Source: Pirellulaceae bacterium (lineage in GTDB: Bacteria > Planctomycetota > Planctomycetia > Pirellulales > Pirellulaceae). From it: a stretch of DNA of 64,000 nt. Each line of letters begins with the position of its first letter. Position 1 is the first letter of the stretch. The position numbers and the translations under genes were made by a program. Below, piece after piece: positions 54,758-61,796 of the stretch. The notes below the pieces were generated by a model, which was not told the DNA's origin, made no database searches, and was given only the letters and a program-made list of their open reading frames with translations. Location of the stretch: assembly GCA_029243025.1 (NCBI GenBank), contig JAQWSU010000052.1:1-64000 (forward strand), written 5' to 3'.

Positions 54758-55651
54758 ATGCTGTCTGTGCGACAGTTCACGAACCAGTTATTTGACTTAA
54801 AAGTCCAATATCGACAGGACAACGCCTGGGTCGGCAACTGGAACGAAAGTTGGAATAACGAAGCCGTCATGACGAGATTCATCGGATTCGCATACACATT
54901 GTGTGCAGCCACAGCGAGGAATGCCCTGAAGCTGACTGTGCTGGGCGGAACAGAAATTCGCTTGGATGAGACTTATGTGCGGAATTTCGGGGTGTCGGCG
55001 GCAAACGAAATTCAGGACAATGAAACCGAAAGATGGGTTCGCGAAGAGCAGACTAGGCGTGATCAGCGGGCGATGAATCCCCATCCAAGTTCGCGCAATC
55101 CAGACCGATCGCCTGCGCCAGTCACCGTCGTCGAAAGCATCCTGAGCGAAAAAGGTTGGACCCCCATCCTGAACGACTCACTGATTCTGGGTGCAATCAC
55201 TGCAGGTCAGGACTTCGCCCTGGGTTTGACTCCTGCAGAGCAAGCGGATTGGAATGCCATGAATGGCGCAAAAGCGAACAAAACTGCGGTCGTCGCCACC
55301 AGATTTGGAGATACGCCGGCATTGATTATTGCGTGGAAATCATTCCTCAATTCCCAGAAAAGGATGTTCTTCTTTCCTTGGGGTGGTCCCCGTGTCCTCA
55401 CGCGAGAATTGTTGGGGCTATCCTACTTCGGATACAGGCCGGAGTTTTCATGGCATCAAATTCGCTTCCACGCCGGCGCAGGCAAGAGGGTGTTCCATGA
55501 CTTCAGGACGTACCTTCAGAAATTGAGCGATGTTGGATTTCATGAGCCGACCAATCAGGCCAAGATCATGGAAACGATCTCAATGTACCTATTCAATGAT
55601 CGAACAGCGATAGGTTCGCCCTGGCCCCCTACGACAAAGACCGCTGTGTGA
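54758..55651 (+). CDS. Hypothetical protein of a cassette-like unit
   Basis: A 297-residue protein that I do not recognise. It lacks signal peptide and membrane helices. Visible features: MLSVRQFTNQLFDLKVQYRQ, a polar middle (RREQTRRDQRAM-like, residues about 105-125), and an aromatic C-terminal part (RMFFFPWGGPRVLTRELLGL). ATG 54758 has GGAGG 5 bp upstream and lies 40 bp after a GTTGGGC core, the arrangement expected for the first gene of an integron cassette. A long palindrome follows its stop. Confidence 0.6.
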   Translation: MLSVRQFTNQLFDLKVQYRQDNAWVGNWNESWNNEAVMTRFIGFAYTLCAATARNALKLTVLGGTEIRLDETYVRNFGVSAANEIQDNETERWVREEQTRRDQRAMNPHPSSRNPDRSPAPVTVVESILSEKGWTPILNDSLILGAITAGQDFALGLTPAEQADWNAMNGAKANKTAVVATRFGDTPALIIAWKSFLNSQKRMFFFPWGGPRVLTRELLGLSYFGYRPEFSWHQIRFHAGAGKRVFHDFRTYLQKLSDVGFHEPTNQAKIMETISMYLFNDRTAIGSPWPPTTKTAV

Positions 55652-55702
55652 CTTTTGGCTGATGCCTCTATTCACGGAGTTGTTTGGAAAACAACGATGC
55701 GA

Positions 55703-55810
55703 GCAACAAATCATTCCACCCGACCCGCACCAGCGTGCCTCTCATCAACGTTAAAGATTTCTTTGGTGTTGTTTGTTGCGTGCCGCGGGCGGGTGAATTC
55801 TGTGAGTTGC
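55703..55810. other. attC-like palindrome after the cassette gene
   Basis: 108 bp. GCAACAAATCATTCCACCCG and GCGGGTGAATTCTGTGAGTT form imperfect complementary arms, closed by GCAAC/GTTGC at the ends and a loop with TTTGTTGC. Size and layout suit an attC site, but neither end is a perfect core. It overlaps the start of a 74-bp repeat. Confidence 0.4.
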
Positions 55811-55876
55811 CGGTCGTGAGACACCCATGAGATGGGTCGAACACTTCTCGGAAGCGGTTCCAGATGACCTTCTCAA
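55803..55876 (+). repeat. 74-bp repeat encoding a protein C-terminal motif, copy 2
   Basis: Identical to 54191-54264. The downstream gene (55904) encodes the same motif at its own C-terminus, so this looks like the tail of a lost relative. Confidence 0.85.
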
Positions 55877-55903
55877 ACCCATGAAAATATTGAGCAGCCA
55901 GTC

Positions 55904-56725
55904 ATGAAAAGAGACGACGATCTTCTGCAGAGCACGGAAAAGACGTTCATCGATTCCACAAAATCCGTGACCTTGACCCGTGGCCAGACCATCATTGCCT
56001 GTGTCGTGGGATTCATCCTGGGTGGAATCGCATGGTTCCCGATCGGATTCCTGATCGGTCCACCGTTGTGCTACTTCGCACTGAAGTTCAGTATTCAACG
56101 CTCGAAAGAGATGAAGAATTGGGCCCAGCGCAATGGCTGGGTCAAAAGCAACCTGAGTCAGGCCGATTCGATCATGGAATCGTTCCAGGCCGGGCTTGGT
56201 TCATCCCATCTATGGAGTCGGGATCCCGCCTACTCGGGTGACCTGTATCACCGAGGAGATGGGGATTCCCGAGTCGTCCTTTGCTCCATCGTAAAGCAGA
56301 ACACCGATGAGGGGGAGGGAGACGACGACTATCTGGTCGCACACCATCCGAATAAATGTCCCGACATCACGATCATGTCGTCAAAATCCGCGAGCCTTGT
56401 TTCGAAGATCCCATGGCCCAGCAACCGGCACAAGGTCGAGTTCGAGTCAACGGAATTCAACAAGAGCTGGATCGTCATGAGCACGGATCCGAAATCCGCC
56501 TATGACTACCTGGATCAATCCACCATCGATTACTTGAACCAGATCACCATGGACTGTGCGATCGAATTCACGGGTGACATCGTCGTGATTCGATACGACT
56601 CCAACAGCATCGACAACACGGTCGGCCTCGAAAAGTGCATACGCTGGTTCGAGGAGTTGACGAAAGCGGTGCCCGACGATCTCCTGCCCGCGATGTCCCT
56701 TCTACCGAATTCCTCGTCGTCCTGA
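55904..56725 (+). CDS. Hypothetical membrane-associated protein
   Basis: A 273-residue protein. An N-terminal polar segment is followed by one or two hydrophobic helices (TIIACVVGFILGGIAWFPIG, then FLIGPPLCYFAL). The rest is soluble (ADSIMESFQAGLGSSH, EFESTEFNKSWIVMSTDPKS, FTGDIVVIRYDSNSIDNTVG). The C-terminus (IRWFEELTKAVPDDLLPAM) is also found as two detached DNA copies upstream. The soluble domain resembles families of membrane proteins with a DUF3137-like part, but I am not sure. ATG 55904 is the first start after the repeat. Confidence 0.6.
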   Translation: MKRDDDLLQSTEKTFIDSTKSVTLTRGQTIIACVVGFILGGIAWFPIGFLIGPPLCYFALKFSIQRSKEMKNWAQRNGWVKSNLSQADSIMESFQAGLGSSHLWSRDPAYSGDLYHRGDGDSRVVLCSIVKQNTDEGEGDDDYLVAHHPNKCPDITIMSSKSASLVSKIPWPSNRHKVEFESTEFNKSWIVMSTDPKSAYDYLDQSTIDYLNQITMDCAIEFTGDIVVIRYDSNSIDNTVGLEKCIRWFEELTKAVPDDLLPAMSLLPNSSSS

Positions 56726-56797
56726 TCCAGCATCACGACATGACATCGCCAGGAATGCCCTGCGGGTTCTAGAGCCTGAGGTAATCCCTATGAGTAA

Positions 56798-57001
56798 GAT
56801 GGCACGCTGAAAGCTGTTTCCAATCCGAAGTTGACGCCAGACGAATTCATAAACAAATTGACTCTTCACGCCATCAACGTGACCGGAAACATGCTCGACT
56901 TTTTTTACGATGACGAAAACATGTTTTGGGGTCACAGCGTAATCGTGAACTCGATGGACGGGATCGCATTCACTGATACACATGCCGAAATCTTCGGTTG
57001 A
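56798..57001 (+). pseudogene. C-terminal remnant of a DUF2262-like gene
   Basis: A frame open from just after TATGAGTAA to TGA 57001 reads LTPDEFINKLTLHAINVTGN, DFFYDDENMFWGHSVIVNSM and DGIAFTDTHAEIFG. This resembles the end of DUF2262 proteins (…DDGDxFWGHxIxV…), a family I recall as possible immunity proteins of toxin systems. The front half is missing, replaced at the ATGAGT junction. An attC-like site follows 12 bp after the stop. Confidence 0.5.
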
Positions 57002-57013
57002 CCCTGAACTAGC

Positions 57014-57068
57014 GGCATAACAAACGCATGCACCGGAGTTGCCGACCGGTGACGCTGGTCGTTCGATG
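57014..57068 (+). other. attC-like site after the DUF2262 remnant
   Basis: 55 bp: GGCATAACAAACGCATGCAC and CGG on the left, CCGGTGACGCTGGTCGTT on the right. CACCGG/CCGGTG and GCAT/GCGT-type arms pair with an offset base, and the outer AAC/GTT ends are in place. It is short but has the order expected of an attC site directly after a stop codon. Confidence 0.5.
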
Positions 57069-57168
57069 ACACAAGTCCGAGCCTTACGGATTATGGACGC
57101 GGCTACGCCCGAAACATCTCAACAAACACCCACACCGCCGAGCTCACCATTGTCACTCCCGGGTCTTT

Positions 57169-57624
57169 TTGCTTGGGTGGCGTGATCTGTTGAGATCACG
57201 CGACACCATTCTGCACCAGTATGACCTAAACTCATTTCGCTCACATGATATCAGCTGCGACGATTCACTGAGCCTCGACGACGCACGCCAACGCTTTCTC
57301 GACATGTTTCACACCAAATCTCAACTATCCGACATTGCGATTGATTCACTTAAATCCAAAACTATCCTTCTCTCTCGCATTCTTGCATTTTCGCAAGTGC
57401 GATGGATGAGTCTCCTGCCTCTTGTATTCACGGGCTGGTGGAGCGCAAGTCAAGTTCTTGCTGTCCCGCACGACAATTTGGTTACAACAGTATCCACACT
57501 GGCTTTGTCGCTTGTTTGGTTCTTCATCGCATCGTTCTGCGGGCTGTTGATCCAGGCGATTTGTGTCAGGCCATTTGTAGCATTCCTCAATTGGTATGTT
57601 CGGTTACCTGATGTTCTCATCTAA
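57169..57624 (+). CDS. Small hypothetical membrane protein
   Basis: A 151-residue protein with a polar N-terminal half (DLLRSRDTILHQYDLNSFRS) and two or three hydrophobic segments (RWMSLLPLVFTGWWSASQVL, LVTTVSTLALSLVWFFIASF). No family is recognised. The start is TTG 57169 and has no good ribosome site, so the true start may differ. It follows an attC-like site by 100 bp. Confidence 0.5.
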   Translation: MLGWRDLLRSRDTILHQYDLNSFRSHDISCDDSLSLDDARQRFLDMFHTKSQLSDIAIDSLKSKTILLSRILAFSQVRWMSLLPLVFTGWWSASQVLAVPHDNLVTTVSTLALSLVWFFIASFCGLLIQAICVRPFVAFLNWYVRLPDVLI

Positions 57625-57725
57625 CAAAATGATGCAGCCGAGTTGTGGTCGGCCCCCAGTTTGCGAATGTGAGTCAATCGCCCCAACCGGCTGATCATAG
57701 ACGTTAGCCAGCAAGTGAATTGCTC

Positions 57726-57986
57726 ATGTCCACGAAGACGCTCTTGATAATCTACATGCTCGCAGGGATCGCGGTTGGATCTGTCACAGAAGCCCACTTG
57801 CACAAGGAGGTTGGTTTCTCTTCCGTAGTGCAGTATTCCATCCTTGCAGTCGCGGTGCTTCTCGTCATTTGGAACTGCATCATGTATAAACAGGCATTCG
57901 CAACACCTGAAACCAGATTCGAACCTTTCGCGCCTAGCGAATCCGAGGCTTATTCTTCCGATGCACGACCGCTTCTCCGTGGATAG
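57726..57986 (+). CDS. Small two-helix membrane protein
   Basis: An 86-residue protein with two hydrophobic helices (TLLIIYMLAGIAVGSV; SVVQYSILAVAVLLVIWNCI). The polar tail (TRFEPFAPSESEAYSSD) is encoded by a 53-bp sequence that recurs at 59597, so the tail may have been added by insertion. ATG 57726 is preferred over TTG 57720. Function unknown. Confidence 0.5.
   Translation: MSTKTLLIIYMLAGIAVGSVTEAHLHKEVGFSSVVQYSILAVAVLLVIWNCIMYKQAFATPETRFEPFAPSESEAYSSDARPLLRG
57914..57966 (+). repeat. 53-bp dispersed repeat with internal hairpin, copy 1
   Basis: 47 of 53 positions match 59597-59649. The core forms a hairpin (TTCGC and GCGAA) that is kept in both copies although the loop differs. Confidence 0.8.
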
Positions 57987-58013
57987 GCCATTACTCCGCA
58001 ACGAGAACCTTTC

Positions 58014-59033
58014 ATGACACGTTTCTTCGACCGAGTGATACGCAGGTTCCGGCCGTCGAAGCCCAGCGCCGCGCCGATCCTCGACAAGGCCGTCGAGAAC
58101 GAAAAGGCTCGCGTGGTGTTCTGCGCCTTTGGCAAGCGCTCGTTTTCGGGGGCAGGCAAGGTGACTCCGAAGCGGTTCTTTCCGGTGTTCTGCAGCACGT
58201 TGAATGCGACGGGGTTCTCGACCTTTTTCGTCTCGACGCCAAGAGAGCTTGCGGCGGTCGCCAGAGAGGACTCCTGCCTCGTCCATATCTATAATGAAGA
58301 AATAGTCGAAAACGCCAAGATCTTTCGCCACGCGGTCCAAGAGGCCATGGGCGCCATGCATCGGGGCGTTGTGTTCAACGACATTGCGTTGGGCAACCTG
58401 ATCTCGCGAAAGGATTTGACCAATATACATTTGGCGCAAGCCGGCATTGCCGTGCCCCGGCAACTGCAGTCCGCAGATGAAGCTGCGCGCGTGTTCAGCA
58501 ATGCTGTCTCCAGCTCGGGAGCCGTGGTGTCCGAAGAATTCGAACCGTCCCGCTACAATACCGAGTTCATCGACACGCGGGTGGCCTACAAGGGGCGGGA
58601 ATACTTTACGACGGTCCGCCTCCTCTGCGTGGGAGGAACTCTCCTGCATTGCAACATCGGCGCACGCCGCGCCACGGAGAGTCCCGCTGTGCACGGCGCG
58701 GACATACCGCTCGATCCGGACTTGGTCGAATACCTTTACGGACATCTCGTAGAACGCCGGCTGGAAGCCCTGATCGATCTCGCCGCGCGTCTGGGGCGTG
58801 CCCTGGGGCCCGGGTTTTTCGCTCATGATCTTGTGATCTGTTCGAAAACCGGCGTTCCTTATGTCTGTGAGGTTGGCGTCAAGTTCCACGCCAAAGCCTA
58901 CGAAACACGTCTCCTGCCGATCGCCGATCGATTACCCTGTCAACGCCGAATCTTTGATGGAACCTATGAACTAGAGTCGGCCCAGGCCTTTCTGAAAGAG
59001 TACGCTCGCCAAGCTGAAGCGCTGCGTGCATGA
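58014..59033 (+). CDS. ATP-grasp-like protein
   Basis: A 339-residue protein with an ATP-grasp-like layout. An N-terminal pre-ATP-grasp region (VVFCAFGKRSFSGAGKV) is followed by the substrate/ATP part (FEPSRYNTEFIDTRVAYKGR, TTVRLLCVGGTLLHCNIGAR) and, near the C-terminus, AHDLVICSKTGVPYVCEVGV followed by K, corresponding to the metal-binding strand with E-V-G. It would ligate a carboxylate to an amine or similar. The product and partners are unknown. Base composition is richer in G+C than its neighbours. The complementary strand is also open for 422 codons but lacks any family resemblance. Confidence 0.6.
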   Translation: MTRFFDRVIRRFRPSKPSAAPILDKAVENEKARVVFCAFGKRSFSGAGKVTPKRFFPVFCSTLNATGFSTFFVSTPRELAAVAREDSCLVHIYNEEIVENAKIFRHAVQEAMGAMHRGVVFNDIALGNLISRKDLTNIHLAQAGIAVPRQLQSADEAARVFSNAVSSSGAVVSEEFEPSRYNTEFIDTRVAYKGREYFTTVRLLCVGGTLLHCNIGARRATESPAVHGADIPLDPDLVEYLYGHLVERRLEALIDLAARLGRALGPGFFAHDLVICSKTGVPYVCEVGVKFHAKAYETRLLPIADRLPCQRRIFDGTYELESAQAFLKEYARQAEALRA

Positions 59034-59509
59034 CCTGCTCTGACAGTTCGCGCATGAACGCGCAGCCGCCGATACGCGTTTAGCGGCTGCATGTGGGGGC
59101 TCACAAGACCACGACCGCACCCCTGCGCGTCCGCGGGCATCGGCAACAGCGGCAGTCGTCGTACCACCGCCCGCTGAGCGACGTTCCGCCGGGTTCCCGC
59201 AATGACCTCACAGTCCCTAGGAGGATCGGCCAGCGCCTGCTGTTTCGCGTCGGTGCGATGCAAAGGTACGCTCGGTCTCCTCCCCCGGCGCGCCGCCGTA
59301 CGGTCGCTGGTGAGACCTGCCTCCCTGGAATCGACGACGGGCCTCCTCGTTCGTCTACCTTCGCAATATCTTGAACGTGTCGATTTGGCCGAATGAAGGA
59401 GCGTCGTGATAGCACGTTTCGGATCGGCGTGGCTGATTGCTGCAATCCGCAATTCGTGCTCGCTCTCGATCGTGCTGGCTTACGTGGCGGTCCCCAGTTC
59501 GCCCCGCGC

Positions 59510-59577
59510 CCGAAGCGCTCGAAGCGCTCGAAGCGCTCGAAGCGCTCGAAGCGCTCGAAGCGCTCGAAGCGCTCGAG
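59510..59577. repeat. 9-bp tandem repeat
   Basis: About 7.5 copies of CGAAGCGCT without interruption. A 9-bp unit keeps all frames open and creates artificial repeats such as ALEALE or RFERFE in translation. No protein is inferred. Confidence 0.95.
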
Positions 59578-59596
59578 CAGATCCGAGCCACGCCGG

Positions 59597-59649
59597 CAGA
59601 TTCGAACCTTTCGCGGCTCGCGAATCCGGTGCTTATTCTTCGGATCCAC
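59597..59649 (+). repeat. 53-bp dispersed repeat with internal hairpin, copy 2
   Basis: Matches 57914-57966. Here the hairpin is TTCGCG-GCT-CGCGAA with a perfect 6-bp stem. Confidence 0.8.
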
Positions 59650-59655
59650 CCCGCA

Positions 59656-60200
59656 TTACTCTGCCGGTGCGCGAAGAACAAAGAAGTACCCGGTTGTTGC
59701 ATCGTCCCGCGGAAAGAGACGAAACACGGCGCCCAGCAGCAGCAAAGGAAACAAACACGCCGCCAGCCGAACCTGACGTGGACTGCCAGTCACGAGCGGC
59801 CGCCGGCTGTTGCGGCTCACCTGTTCAAACTGATGAAAAAAATCGTCCAATCCGTGACTGGTAAATCGAAAATAATCATGCGGAGCATCATGAATCCCAA
59901 GTAAGAATGGTGTTGAGCCGATCAACACTCCACCCGGCTTAAGAACACGCAGAATCTCAGACACGCCCGGTCCGGCTGCGGAATGTGCTCGAGAACCACC
60001 AACATGAACACCCCAGCGAAAGTATGAGTTCCGCGGGACGTGTAATTTTGCCACTTTGAACGGCTTGCCTCATCGCTGGCGGACCATGACTCACCGCGTG
60101 AATTTTTTGCATCGGGATCCATCAACTCGAGTCTGGGGCCGGTACCATCTGGCAAAACGTTCAAATGGAGCGGCGAAAATTGAGGCCGAATGTTTGACAA
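59656..60200 (-). pseudogene. Frameshifted class I methyltransferase
   Basis: On the minus strand the typical SAM-methyltransferase end is split over two frames: GVFMLVVLEHIPQPD (motif with the EHI block) in one and SEILRVLKPGGVLIGSTPFL followed by PHDYFRFTSHGLDDFF in the other. The shift lies near 59960-59985. The front with the glycine-rich SAM-binding motif is not found, so the gene is both truncated and frameshifted. A complete methyltransferase gene follows on the plus strand. Confidence 0.65.
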
Positions 60201-60256
60201 CCACTCAAAGTACGGCCAAAACGCCAGGTCCTCAGTGGATCAAAATTCGCATGAGT
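60182..60256 (+). repeat. 74-bp dispersed repeat ending in ATGAGT, copy 3
   Basis: Third copy with one extra base. CAAATGGAGCGGCGAAAATT precedes it as in copy 2. It separates the broken methyltransferase from the intact one. Confidence 0.85.
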
Positions 60257-60367
60257 TATTTTGCCTCAAACAAGGTCCCAGTGCACTCTCGAAGTGTTTC
60301 TCGGCTATTATTGATATCTGATGCTGCCTGCTGGATCGGGTGGCGGTTACGACATTAGGACATTGCG

Positions 60368-61303
60368 ATGCTTAATGCGACGACTTTTCACGCAAGCAAA
60401 CATCTTGCGGATATCGATCTGGGACCAGTGCAGGAGTGTTGCCTCTTCTGTGACTCTACCGATCAGTTGAGTGTCATCAGCCGCCTTCAGAGAGATCCAG
60501 TGGTGGATTTAATGAAGTGCGCGTCCTGTGGTGTCTGTACCGCTTCGCGCATTCCGACTGTCGATGCGCTGAGGAATTATTACGGAGGCTATTACGAACA
60601 GGCCGGCAATGCTGAGGGAGGTCATTCAAAGGTTACCTTTCACAACACAATGCGGTTCGCCATCCACTTAGCGAAGGTGATTCGGCCGGTATTGGGAGAG
60701 GGGTCCTTAACCATTCTCGATTTCGGTGGTGGTGACGGCACAATTGCTAAGGAGATGGCGGAAGGCTTGATCAGCCCGGTACGTCCATCCGCTACAGTGA
60801 CGGTGGTGGAATACCAGGATGAAGTCGTCGAAAGTTCCGAACACGTCACCATGCGACATGAATCCTCTTTGGATGCGGTCGATAAGCAGGTCGAATCCTT
60901 CGACATTATTATCGCCAGCGCCATCATCGAACACCTGCCCGAAGCCAAGGACGAAACCGAACGATTGCTTTGTTTGCTGAAGCCTGGCGGGGTACTTTAC
61001 GTCCGAACCCCCTTCGTGGTCCCGATCATGCGGCTAATGAATTCTGTGGGACTCAAACTTGACTTCACGTTCCCCGGCCATCTTCACGATATGGGCCAAG
61101 GATTCTGGGAGGGCTATTTCTCACAGCTCAGTGCATCTGGACCTTATCGGATTGTCACTTCTCAGCCATCTATTGTTGAAACAACGTTCAGTGAACATCC
61201 TGCCCGGACGTTGTTTGCCTATTTGCTTAAATCCCCGTGGCTTATCCTGCGAAGCGCATATCCGTTTGTCGGGGGGTGGGAAATATTTGTGCAAAAGTCT
61301 TGA
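60368..61303 (+). CDS. SAM-dependent methyltransferase with N-terminal zinc knuckle
   Basis: A 311-residue enzyme. The N-terminus has two cysteine pairs (CCLFCDSTD and KCASCGVCTAS), a zinc-binding module often seen in sugar or peptide methyltransferases. The SAM domain shows LTILDFGGGDGTIAKEMAEG (motif I), VTVVEYQDE, DIIIASAIIEHLPEAKDE and LLKPGGVLYVRTPFVVPIMR. The substrate is unknown; the setting among glycan-related genes suggests a sugar or a modified lipid. ATG 60368 comes 7 bp after GGACA. Confidence 0.85.
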   Translation: MLNATTFHASKHLADIDLGPVQECCLFCDSTDQLSVISRLQRDPVVDLMKCASCGVCTASRIPTVDALRNYYGGYYEQAGNAEGGHSKVTFHNTMRFAIHLAKVIRPVLGEGSLTILDFGGGDGTIAKEMAEGLISPVRPSATVTVVEYQDEVVESSEHVTMRHESSLDAVDKQVESFDIIIASAIIEHLPEAKDETERLLCLLKPGGVLYVRTPFVVPIMRLMNSVGLKLDFTFPGHLHDMGQGFWEGYFSQLSASGPYRIVTSQPSIVETTFSEHPARTLFAYLLKSPWLILRSAYPFVGGWEIFVQKS

Positions 61304-61377
61304 GGGGTATGGCCACCAACATCACCGTCCTCAACAGTGGCTCGTATGTTGTTTTCAGACTCTTCGTCATAGACTGT

Positions 61378-61494
61378 ACTAAAGCCGCGTCTGCGGCACA
61401 GTTCCTTCGCCGAAACTCCAGCATGTACCCCCTCCAGCAACCCGATAACCTGCTCCTCGGCAGACCACTTCTTAATATCCGTCTCCTGCTTTGA
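61378..61494 (-). pseudogene. N-terminal remnant of an IS3-family OrfA
   Basis: The minus strand reads KKWSAEEQVIGLLEGVHAGV then SAKELCRRRGFST, the helix-turn-helix start of IS3-type OrfA (consensus …FSEEQIIGILKEAEAGV…CRRHGIS…). It breaks off after about 40 residues and no OrfB is present. Confidence 0.7.
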
Positions 61495-61796
61495 ACACGG
61501 ACCCTACTCAGTTCAGGTTGGAACCGAAATCGGGGGGCTAGGTCAATATCTAGCCACTGTTTTTTTGCGGTGCATAGAAATGCCCTCTTGTCTCTGGGAG
61601 AAAAAAACGATGCAGAGAGAATTTCTTAAATATACATTTGCAATCGGCGAGTATAAACAGGTTTAATCAATGACTGACTTTTCTGCGAAAATAGCATAAA
61701 CATGGCTGAAACTACGGTTGGTGTCGAAAAGCACTTCATGGACATGAAGACTTTCCTAACTGGTTCTTAGGGCCTCTTGCTTGTGTGAGACGTTTT

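Larger units (their letters stand above)
59034..59655. other. Spacer with short repeats, no gene supported
   Basis: Several overlapping frames are open because of high G+C and a 9-bp repeat, but none has a recognisable product. It contains the 9-bp tandem array and copy 2 of the 53-bp repeat. Confidence 0.5.

Noticed and set aside
57621-58889. 422-codon minus-strand frame opposite the ATP-grasp-like gene
   Set aside because: High G+C keeps both strands open. The plus strand has the recognisable ATP-grasp features; the minus frame crosses a spacer and has none.
59101-59649. Minus-strand protein with repeated R-F-E units
   Set aside because: The repeats come from the 9-bp tandem array, which keeps all frames open.
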